Of a stretch of 64,000 nucleotides of DNA, positions 9,032 to 16,829 are shown one piece after another. Positions within the stretch are counted from its first letter, which is position 1. Every line of letters starts with the position of its first letter. Location of the stretch: the NCBI GenBank assembly GCA_019415645.1, contig DXYV01000001.1, positions 1-64,000 of the forward strand. The letters run 5' to 3'. The notes under the pieces are model-generated. The model was given only the letters and a program-made list of their open reading frames with translations, was not told where the DNA came from and searched no databases. The DNA is from Clostridiales bacterium (GTDB taxonomy: Bacteria > Bacillota > Clostridia > Oscillospirales > Oscillospiraceae). The translations under genes were made by a program, and so were the position numbers.

Positions 9032-9859
9032 TCACCGCTTTTCTTTGAGCCACTCCACGCACAGCTTGTGCCAGGAAGCGGCGTGCGGGTTCACATACTC
9101 CGGCTTCCAGGCGGTCTCCTCCGTGGCCAGCCCCATGGCGTGAGGGCCGTCTGCATAGAGGTGCAGCTCAAACGGCACACCCTTGGCCCGCAGGGCGGCG
9201 GCATAGGACATGGTATTTTCCACCGGCACCGAACCGTCGGACACCGTGGCCCACAGGAAAGTCCTGGGATGCTCCGCCGTCACCTGCTTTTCCAGGGAGA
9301 GCTCCGCCGGGATGGGCATACCCTCGCCCAACAGGTTGGCAAAGCTTTTCTGGCTGGCATAGGGACCTTCGGCCGTGATGACCGGATAGCACAAAATCGC
9401 CGCGTCCGGACGGACCTGCTCCGGCGCCAGCGCCAACTGCTCCCGCAGCACCGGATGCTGCCACAGACCGGCCACACAGCCCGCCAGATGTCCGCCTGCG
9501 GAAAATCCGCACACGGCGATCCGATCGGGCGCCACACCATAGTCCGCCGCATGGGCACGCACCCAGGCCACAGCGGATGCCGCTTCCAGAAAGGACTGGG
9601 GCCAGCGGTCGGGCGCCACGCTGTAATCCAGCACAAAGGCCTGAACACCAGCGGCCAAAAAGGCCAGCGCCACCGGCTCCCCCTCTGTCGGGGCGGTCAG
9701 GCCGTAGCCGCCGCCGGGGCAGATCACCACTGCCCAGCGGTCCCCATCCGCCAGCAGGCCTTTCTCCGGCCGCGCATAGACACGCAGCCGCGTTCGCGCA
9801 GTCTTTCCCTGCGGCAGTCTTTCATTCACTTCTGTCAGCGGAATGCTCTGATAAATCAT
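9032..9859 (-). CDS. Alpha/beta hydrolase, acetyl-esterase/lipase type
   Basis: 275 residues. It has an oxyanion-hole stretch VICPGGGYG (near residue 45-53) and the nucleophile elbow GFSAGGHLAG (serine near residue 118). The His near the C-terminus (DGPHAMG) and an acidic residue in the VPVENTM/TVSDGSVPV region complete a hydrolase triad. Such proteins deacetylate xylan or other small esters. No signal peptide, so it acts in the cytoplasm. It is the first gene of a two-gene operon with the SDR. GAGGTT precedes the ATG, and a divergent promoter lies at 9908-9936. Confidence 0.88.
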   Translation of the reverse strand: MIYQSIPLTEVNERLPQGKTARTRLRVYARPEKGLLADGDRWAVVICPGGGYGLTAPTEGEPVALAFLAAGVQAFVLDYSVAPDRWPQSFLEAASAVAWVRAHAADYGVAPDRIAVCGFSAGGHLAGCVAGLWQHPVLREQLALAPEQVRPDAAILCYPVITAEGPYASQKSFANLLGEGMPIPAELSLEKQVTAEHPRTFLWATVSDGSVPVENTMSYAAALRAKGVPFELHLYADGPHAMGLATEETAWKPEYVNPHAASWHKLCVEWLKEKR

Positions 9860-9907
9860 GCCATAACCTCATTTCACCGCGCCGGAGCCCGGCCAGTTTT
9901 CTTTTTT

Positions 9908-9936
9908 AGTATATCATTGAAAAAAAAGCTTGACAA
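9908..9936 (-). promoter_or_regulatory. Promoter of the esterase-SDR operon
   Basis: Minus-strand TTGTCA (9931-9936), 17-base spacer, TATACT (9908-9913). Its -35 box overlaps the -35 box of the tRNA-Val promoter on the other strand, so the two polymerases would compete for the same DNA. Confidence 0.7.
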
Positions 9937-9959
9937 GAGGCGTGGTATCCGGTTATAAT
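9930..9959 (+). promoter_or_regulatory. Promoter of tRNA-Val(GAC)
   Basis: TTGACA (9930-9935), 18-base spacer, TATAAT (9954-9959), about 20 bases upstream of the tRNA 5' end. Confidence 0.85.
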
Positions 9960-9979
9960 AATTCACGGCTCTTCAAAAT

Positions 9980-10056
9980 GGACGATTAGCTCAGCTGGTA
10001 TGAGCATCCGCTTGACGTGCGGGAGGTCACAAGTTCGAGTCTTGTATCGTCCACCA
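9980..10056 (+). tRNA. tRNA-Val, anticodon GAC
   Basis: The acceptor arms GGACGAT and ATCGTCC pair fully. The anticodon loop TTGACGT carries GAC, the T-arm has the TTCGAGT loop, and the 3' CCA is encoded (10054-10056). It has its own promoter upstream and an intrinsic terminator downstream, so it is a single-gene unit. Confidence 0.96.
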
Positions 10057-10060
10057 GCCG

Positions 10061-10098
10061 AAAACCCCGAAGCCTGTACGGTTTCGGGGTTTTTTGTT
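10061..10098 (+). terminator. Terminator of tRNA-Val
   Basis: A 14-bp stem with one G-U pair (10061-10074 with 10080-10093), followed by a run of T. Confidence 0.9.
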
Positions 10099-10391
10099 TT
10101 ATCTGGCGCAGGCCGCCTTGGCTGTCTGTATCTGGGACCAGCCAAGTATTTTATGCCGGACTCTTTGGGACAGCGGAATTCTTTCTGCTGTCTTTTTTAT
10201 GCCGCGCGGCCGCACTTCCCCTGATATGCTTCTTTTCTCCGCTGCTTTTTGTTCGCTCGACGAGCATTTTTCTTTTTTTGTATTTTATCCTATTTTATTC
10301 TATTTCTTCTCGATTTTTACTTTTATGTGTAGTATAATAATCTCGGTTGGCGTTCCTGCGCCACCAGAAGATTGAGGAGGAGAGAGAACCC
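10099..10391 (+). other. T-rich intergenic stretch with a possible -10 box
   Basis: About 290 bases, strongly pyrimidine-rich between 10225 and 10330. No coding signal is convincing. TATAAT at 10333-10338 is a good -10 box for the next gene but no clear -35 is seen. The small frames across this stretch lack ribosome-binding sites and family resemblance. Confidence 0.4.
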
Positions 10392-10706
10392 ATGGAGATT
10401 TCAGAGCTTGCGCATGTTCACAATGCTGCCCCGTCCCGGAACCGCGACACCCGGATTCCGACCACCGAATCTTTGCCGGTTCTGGTGGAATACCGTGTTG
10501 CGTCCGCTCCCTGCCCGGAGCAGGCGGACGTCATCACCTATGGAATTCTGGCCTGCCAAGTCGATTCGGACGGCACACACACGGTAGCCGCGCTCCCTGA
10601 TCTTTCTGCTGACCGCCGCTTTGTCGAGGATCTGGTCTGTGAATTCAACTCGTTTGCGTTATCCCCACTCCATTTGACCGACGCGGTTTTGGACCGTCTG
10701 CCCTGA
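10392..10706 (+). CDS. DUF6514-like small protein of unknown function
   Basis: 104 residues from the ATG at 10392, which follows GGAGGAG. An in-frame start 45 bases upstream lacks a ribosome-binding site. The core pattern is a beta-rich segment (LPVLVEYRVA, ITYGILACQ, THTVAALPDLSADRRFVEDLV) ending in FALSPLHLTDAVLDRL. This resembles DUF6514, a small cytoplasmic family of Clostridia whose function is not known. It stands alone between a tRNA terminator and two terminators of its own. No membrane segment or signal. Confidence 0.65.
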   Translation: MEISELAHVHNAAPSRNRDTRIPTTESLPVLVEYRVASAPCPEQADVITYGILACQVDSDGTHTVAALPDLSADRRFVEDLVCEFNSFALSPLHLTDAVLDRLP

Positions 10707-10732
10707 CGGATTCCGGCCTGTTCGGCCTTTTG

Positions 10733-10763
10733 GCGGTGGGATTTTTTGTCCCGCCGCTTTTTT
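10733..10763 (+). terminator. Terminator of the DUF6514-like gene
   Basis: Nine-pair stem with one G-U pair (10733-10741 with 10749-10757), followed by T7. Confidence 0.8.
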
Positions 10764-10791
10764 CATTCCTTCTTCTCCTGGACAAAAGCAA

Positions 10792-10835
10792 CCCGCCGTC
10801 CGTCTGCTCCAGACGGACGGCGGGTTCCTCTTTTT
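10792..10835. terminator. Second strong hairpin with T-tract
   Basis: A perfect 15-bp stem (10792-10806 with 10810-10824, loop CTC), then CTCTTTTT-type T-rich sequence. It insulates uppP from upstream transcription. Confidence 0.85.
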
Positions 10836-10866
10836 CCAAAATTCTCGCCATACCGGCGGTTTTTAC

Positions 10867-10895
10867 TTGTTCCGATGCGGTTCCTATGCTATACT
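10867..10895 (+). promoter_or_regulatory. Probable uppP promoter
   Basis: TTGTTC (10867-10872), 17-base spacer, TATACT (10890-10895) preceded by TG. It leaves a leader of about 125 bases before the uppP start. Confidence 0.6.
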
Positions 10896-11023
10896 GTAAT
10901 ATTGTCCTGTATCTCCTTTTTCGCCCAGTGCCTGTTCTATCCCGGCGGCAAAGCGGATACCTTTCTTACAAGCACGTCTCTCCCAGACGCATCCCTGTCC
11001 GATCGCCCGAAAGGAGTTCTGCT

Positions 11024-11881
11024 ATGTTGATTCTGGAACTGCTCAAGTCCGTGTTCCTCGGCGTGGTGGAGGGCATCACCGAATGGCTGCCCATCAGTTC
11101 CACCGGCCACCTGATTCTGGTGGATGAATTTTTGCACCTCAACGTCTCCACCGAGTTTATGGATATGTACCGCTATGTCATCCAGCTGGGCGCCATCCTG
11201 GCGGTGCTGGTGCTGTTTTTCCATAAGCTCAACCCCTTCTCCCGCCGCAAGTCTCCCCTGCAAAAAAATAAGACCTGGACCCTGTGGGGCAAGGTGATTC
11301 TGGCCTGTATCCCCTCCGCTGTAATCGGCCTGCCGCTGAACGACTGGATGGACGAACACCTGATGAATCCCTGGGTCGTGGCCGCCGCGCTGATCGTCTA
11401 CGGCGTCGGGTTCCTGCTCATCGAGAACCGCCGCCGCACGCCCACCATCCGCCGTACTGACGAACTCTCCTGGCAGACCGCCCTGTTCATCGGCCTGTTC
11501 CAGGCCCTGTCCATCATCCCCGGCACTTCCCGCTCCGGGGCCACCATCCTGGGCGCGATTCTTCTGGGCTGTGCCCGTCCCGTAGCCGCCGAGTTCTCCT
11601 TCTTCCTGGCGATTCCCACCATGGTGGGCGTCAGCGTGCTGAAGCTGGGCAGCTTCTTTGCCGACAAGCTGAGCGCCGGGCAGGCGCTGTTCACCGGCGA
11701 GGAATTTGCCATTCTGCTGGTGGGCTTTGTGGTGGCCTTCGTGGTGTCGCTGCTGTGCATCCGCTTCCTGATGGACTTTGTGAAGAAGCACGACTTCAAG
11801 CCCTTCGGCTGGTATCGAATCGCGCTGGGCGCGCTGGTGCTGATTTTCTTCGGCGTGCAGGCTCTGATCAGTCCCACCTGA
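11024..11881 (+). CDS. uppP: Undecaprenyl-diphosphatase UppP (BacA)
   Basis: 285 residues, an integral membrane enzyme that dephosphorylates undecaprenyl diphosphate to recycle the lipid carrier for peptidoglycan and other polymers. It is also linked to bacitracin tolerance. Both family motifs are intact: EGITEWLPISSTGH near the N-terminus and PGTSRSGATI in the middle. The ATG at 11024 is chosen because AAAGGAG lies just upstream and the protein then starts at the family's usual point. A much longer upstream frame is open but crosses a terminator and the promoter. Confidence 0.96.
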   Translation: MLILELLKSVFLGVVEGITEWLPISSTGHLILVDEFLHLNVSTEFMDMYRYVIQLGAILAVLVLFFHKLNPFSRRKSPLQKNKTWTLWGKVILACIPSAVIGLPLNDWMDEHLMNPWVVAAALIVYGVGFLLIENRRRTPTIRRTDELSWQTALFIGLFQALSIIPGTSRSGATILGAILLGCARPVAAEFSFFLAIPTMVGVSVLKLGSFFADKLSAGQALFTGEEFAILLVGFVVAFVVSLLCIRFLMDFVKKHDFKPFGWYRIALGALVLIFFGVQALISPT

Positions 11882-11949
11882 AGCGGCGATCCCGCTCATT
11901 TCTGCATCCCCGCCCATTCTTAATTCTTAATTGTTCATTCTTCATTCTC

Positions 11950-12012
11950 TTGGAGGTTTTTCCTTTGTCTCAATTTACCAATGAAATCAACCGCCGGCGC
12001 ACCTTCGCCATC
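11950..12012 (+). repeat. Direct repeat, copy 1: detached duplicate of the prfC ribosome-binding site and start
   Basis: These 63 bases match 12163-12225 with one mismatch (offset 213). They carry the same GGAGG, spacing and TTG start as prfC, followed by codons for about 15 residues of the RF3 N-terminus. Beyond 12012 the sequence diverges into repeat copy A. It is probably the host side of an insertion with target duplication. Confidence 0.93.
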
Positions 12013-12054
12013 CTTCCCCCAGAACGCCTGCGGGCATCCCGGGGTCCCCGGTGA
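11965..12054 (+). pseudogene. Truncated prfC 5' fragment (decoy 29-codon frame)
   Basis: The TTG start and Shine-Dalgarno are identical to those of prfC. The first 16 codons read as the RF3 N-terminus (SQFTNEINRRRTFAI), then the frame runs into unrelated sequence and stops at 12052-12054. It lacks the GTP-binding P-loop, so it cannot be functional as RF3. It may still recruit ribosomes on the prfC message. Confidence 0.75.
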
Positions 12055-12131
12055 TTGATCTCCTCGGGCGAAGTGAATTCGCCCTCCGTGAATTCTCCGC
12101 TGTCGCTTCGAATTCACGCGCCACCCGGCGC

Positions 12132-13782
<1,651 letters not shown>

Positions 13783-13802
13783 GCCGTTCCCTGATGCAAA
13801 AC

Positions 13803-13828
13803 GCCCCTGGACCAACCGGTCCAGGGGC
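13803..13828. terminator. Bidirectional terminator between prfC and the VanZ gene
   Basis: A perfect 11-bp stem (13803-13813 with 13818-13828, loop AACC), with A-rich sequence on the left and TTATCTTATT on the right. Confidence 0.85.
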
Positions 13829-13833
13829 TTATC

Positions 13834-14337
13834 TTATTCTGCCGCTATGTTTCTGTGGGAACTGGACGGTCCTCGCCGGGCCCTGCACCAGAGGATGAGC
13901 CGGGCGGCGGCCCAGCCCAGCAGAGCGCCGGGCAGATTGAGAAGCAGATCGTCCACATCGCAGCTGCCTACCAGGGTGAACAGCTGGACCAGCTCAACGA
14001 CCAGAATGATCAGAACGGTGCAGCCCAGAAACGGGAAGAAGGGGCTCAACCTGCGAAACAGCCAGGGCAGGAAAAAGCCCAGAGGGACAAAGGCTGCCAC
14101 ATTGCCCGCCAGGTTAATAAAGGCGTGGCGGATCAGGTAGGGATTGCCCTGTCCGGTCGCAATGCGCCAGTAGCCCTGGATGGTGTATAGGGGGCGCAGG
14201 TTCAGGTTCATGGCCACCTGTTCCCAATAGGTCCCGCCCACGTTGAAGGGCGCCCGGCCAAAAAGCAGCCAGGCCAGCGCGGCACAGTAGATCAGAAACA
14301 GGACCCAGCACACCCGTCTTCCGCCCGTCCGCTTCAT
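13834..14337 (-). CDS. VanZ-family membrane protein
   Basis: 167 residues with four to five hydrophobic helices and the VanZ pattern: LLFGR near the start, NLAGNVAAFVPLGFFLPWLF in the centre, and ELVQLFTLVGSCDVDDLLLNLPGALLGW near the end. VanZ-like proteins are common in Firmicutes; the founding member gives low-level teicoplanin resistance, but the general role is not established. The ATG at 14337 follows GGGAGGTGA and gives a KRTGGRR cytoplasmic start; an upstream ATG lacks a ribosome-binding site. Standalone gene. Confidence 0.88.
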   Translation of the reverse strand: MKRTGGRRVCWVLFLIYCAALAWLLFGRAPFNVGGTYWEQVAMNLNLRPLYTIQGYWRIATGQGNPYLIRHAFINLAGNVAAFVPLGFFLPWLFRRLSPFFPFLGCTVLIILVVELVQLFTLVGSCDVDDLLLNLPGALLGWAAARLILWCRARRGPSSSHRNIAAE

Positions 14338-14436
14338 GCCGTCACCTCCCGCGATTTTCCCCAGTATATCAGACAGGAGGATTGAGTGCAAGCGGCCTGC
14401 GCGTTCCGCCCCCCTCTAAACCGGAAGCCGGGCCGG

Positions 14437-16305
14437 TCAGCGCCTCCGCCAGCGCAGCAGCAGGGCGGAGTTGAGAATGACCAGTACCGAGCCCGCATTA
14501 TGGACCAGGGCCCCCACCACCGGATTCAAGATTCCGGTCATGGCCAGAATCACCGCTACCAGGTTCAGCGTCATGGAAAAGGCCAGATTGCAGCGGATGG
14601 TCGTCATCATGCGCCGGGCCAGCCGCAGCAGGTGGGGCAGCTCCTTGATGTCATCGTTGACCAGGGCGATGTCTGCCGCGTCCACCGCGATGTCGCTGCC
14701 CACGCCGCCCATGGCAATTCCCACCCGGGCCCGCTTCAGGGCCGGCGCATCGTTGATGCCGTCGCCGATCATGCACACCGGCCGGCCCTCCTTCTCATAG
14801 GCTTCGATCCAGCGGAGCTTATCCTCCGGCAGGCAGTTCGCATGGACCTCCCGGATGCCCAGACGCCGGGCGATGGTGTTTGCCGCGCTCGCGTGGTCGC
14901 CGGTCAGCAGTACCGCCGCTACGCCGGCCGCCTGCACGCCCTGAATGGTGTCCGCCGCATTCTCCCGCAGGGTGTCAGCCAGGGCCAAAAAGCCCTGCAA
15001 TGCGCCGTCCACCATCAGATAGATCACCGTACACCCCTGCTCCAAAAAGGGCTGTATGCTCTGCTCCGCCTCCTGAGAGATGGGAACGCCCTGCTCCGCA
15101 AACAACTTTGGATTGCCTGCGGCCACGGTTTTTCCCGCTGCTACCGCCCGCACACCGCGGCCCGGCAGCATTTGAAACTGCTCCGCCTCCGGCGGCTGGG
15201 TCCCATAGGCTTGCTGATACCCCCGCACGATTGCTTTGCCCAAGGGATGCTCCGACCGGGCCTCGGCCGCCGCCGCCAGAGCATAGAGTTTCTCCTCCTT
15301 CACGCCGTCCGTCAGGCTGCATACCGCCGTCACCTGCGGCGTGCCGTAGGTCAGGGTGCCGGTCTTGTCAAAGGCTACGGCGGATACGCCGGCCAGGCGC
15401 TCCAGCGCGTCTCCCTCCCGCACCAGGAAGCCGTGCTTCGTGGCGTTGCCGATGGCCGCCATGATGGCGGTGGGCGTGGCCAGCACCAGGGCACAGGGAC
15501 AGAACACCACCAAAATCGTGACTGCCCGGATGATCTCTCCGGTGACCAGCCCTGTCACCAGAGCCGCGCTCAGGGCGGCCACCACGATCCAGGTGGCCCA
15601 GCGGTCCGCAATTCCCACAATTTTGGCCTTGCCCGCGTCCGCCGACTGCACCAGGCGGATCATGCGCTGGATAGAGCTGTCCTCCCCTACTTTCGCCGCC
15701 ACCAGATCAAACGCCCCGAACTGATTCACGGTTCCGCTGGAGACCTCCTCCCCCGGTCCCTTGTCCACGGGCAGGGACTCTCCGGTCATGACCGCCTGGT
15801 CGATGGAGGTCTGGCCGCATTCGATCACGCCGTCCACCGGGATGGTCTCCCCCGGCAGGACCCGAATCCGGTCTCCCACCTGTACCTGCTCCGCCGGAAT
15901 GATCTCTTCTCCGGTCTCCCCCACCCGGCGTGCGGTGCGGGGTGTCAGGCGGACCAGCTTTTCGATTCCCGCCCGGGCCCGGGCCACGGTCAGGTCCTCC
16001 AGCAGGGCCCCCAGCTGCATGATGAACGCCACTTCACCGGCGGCGAAGTCCTCCCCAATGACCACCGAGGCAATCAGCGCAATGGACACCAGTACGTCCG
16101 CCTTGATGTCAAAGGCCGTCACCAGCCCAATGATGGCTTCCAGAATAATGGGCACGCCGCAGAGAAAAATGGCCACCCAGGCCGGGTCCACTGCCGCCCG
16201 CTCCCCAAACAGGATGCTGGCCAGCAGCGCCAGGCCGGACAGAACCAGAAACGTCACGTCCCGCTTGACACCGCCCCACTCCAAAAGGGCTTCCAGCTTC
16301 TTCAT
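14437..16305 (-). CDS. P1B-type heavy-metal-exporting ATPase without N-terminal metal domain
   Basis: 622 residues. All P-type hallmarks are present: the transmembrane metal motif CPC in FCPCALVLATPTAIMA, phosphorylation motif DKTGTLT, TGES actuator loop, and GDGINDAP hinge. There is no N-terminal HMA domain, so it is short for the family. The CPC motif fits soft metals (Cu, Zn, Cd). The C-terminal helix HNAGSVLVILNSALLL is closer to Zn/Cd pumps, while the promoter has a CsoR-type operator and a CsoR gene lies upstream, favouring copper. Metal specificity is therefore open. It is exported to the cytoplasmic membrane and driven by a consensus promoter with an operator in its spacer. Confidence 0.9.
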   Translation of the reverse strand: MKKLEALLEWGGVKRDVTFLVLSGLALLASILFGERAAVDPAWVAIFLCGVPIILEAIIGLVTAFDIKADVLVSIALIASVVIGEDFAAGEVAFIMQLGALLEDLTVARARAGIEKLVRLTPRTARRVGETGEEIIPAEQVQVGDRIRVLPGETIPVDGVIECGQTSIDQAVMTGESLPVDKGPGEEVSSGTVNQFGAFDLVAAKVGEDSSIQRMIRLVQSADAGKAKIVGIADRWATWIVVAALSAALVTGLVTGEIIRAVTILVVFCPCALVLATPTAIMAAIGNATKHGFLVREGDALERLAGVSAVAFDKTGTLTYGTPQVTAVCSLTDGVKEEKLYALAAAAEARSEHPLGKAIVRGYQQAYGTQPPEAEQFQMLPGRGVRAVAAGKTVAAGNPKLFAEQGVPISQEAEQSIQPFLEQGCTVIYLMVDGALQGFLALADTLRENAADTIQGVQAAGVAAVLLTGDHASAANTIARRLGIREVHANCLPEDKLRWIEAYEKEGRPVCMIGDGINDAPALKRARVGIAMGGVGSDIAVDAADIALVNDDIKELPHLLRLARRMMTTIRCNLAFSMTLNLVAVILAMTGILNPVVGALVHNAGSVLVILNSALLLRWRRR

Positions 16306-16338
16306 GTTTCTCCCCCTCTCACAAGGTTCTTTGCCGCT

Positions 16339-16367
16339 ATTATACCCATAGGGGTATAGGTTGTCAA
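16339..16367 (-). promoter_or_regulatory. ATPase promoter with CsoR-type operator in the spacer
   Basis: Minus-strand TTGACA (16362-16367), 17-base spacer, TATAAT (16339-16344), both perfect. The inverted repeat TATACCC...GGGTATA (16341-16358), typical of CsoR operators, fills the spacer and overlaps the -10 box. Bound repressor would block polymerase until metal releases it. Confidence 0.88.
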
Positions 16368-16375
16368 GTGGGAAT

Positions 16376-16415
16376 CAAAACAGGGCGGCCATCCAAATCG
16401 GACAGCCGCCCTGTT
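16376..16415 (-). terminator. Terminator of csoR
   Basis: Outer stem CAGGGCGGC (16381-16389) pairs with GCCGCCCTG (16405-16413), with a TTTT run on the minus-strand exit side. Confidence 0.75.
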
Positions 16416-16482
16416 GCCTGGACTCCCGCTGCCGGATACCGCGAAACAGGTTCCGAACCCTTCCGTGCGGGAAAAGCATTCC

Positions 16483-16758
16483 TCAGCTCATATTGGAAAA
16501 CCGCTCCACCGCCTTGGTAAAGCTGGCGATGGTCTGATCGGCGTCACCGTGCTCGATTCCGTCCCGGACGCAGTGCTTGATGTGCCCCTCCAGCACCACC
16601 TGGCCGCACTTATGCAGGGCGGATTTTGCCGCGTTGATCTGCGCCAGAACGTCCTCGCAGGGCACGTCCTCGTCTACCATGCGGTCAATGGCCTGTACCT
16701 GTCCGATGATCTTTTTCAGCCGCCGGTGCAGATTGTCCGCGTCCATACACTGTTTCAT
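16483..16758 (-). CDS. csoR: CsoR-family metal-sensing repressor
   Basis: 91 residues, all-helical DUF156 family. The ligand set is Cys34, His59 and Cys63; the spacing (25 and 4) is the Cu(I)-binding C-H-C pattern of CsoR, and the N-terminal His of nickel/cobalt RcnR sensors is absent. It should repress the adjacent ATPase by binding the operator at 16341-16358 and let go on binding copper. The ATG at 16758 follows AAAGGAG; longer frames upstream cross its promoter. It has its own promoter (16801-16829) and terminator. Confidence 0.9.
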   Translation of the reverse strand: MKQCMDADNLHRRLKKIIGQVQAIDRMVDEDVPCEDVLAQINAAKSALHKCGQVVLEGHIKHCVRDGIEHGDADQTIASFTKAVERFSNMS

Positions 16759-16800
16759 GGCACTCGCTCCTTTTGCCGTATTCTGCGTAGTATCGGCTCT

Positions 16801-16829
16801 ATTATCCGGCAAACCTTCCCCCTTGTCAA
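16801..16829 (-). promoter_or_regulatory. csoR promoter
   Basis: Minus-strand TTGACA (16824-16829), 17-base spacer, GATAAT (16801-16806). Its -35 box overlaps the stop codon of the upstream GGDEF-EAL gene. No CsoR palindrome is seen here, so autoregulation is not evident. Confidence 0.75.

Noticed and set aside
10000..10224. Short frames through tRNA-Val
   Set aside because: They lie on a tRNA gene and its terminator.
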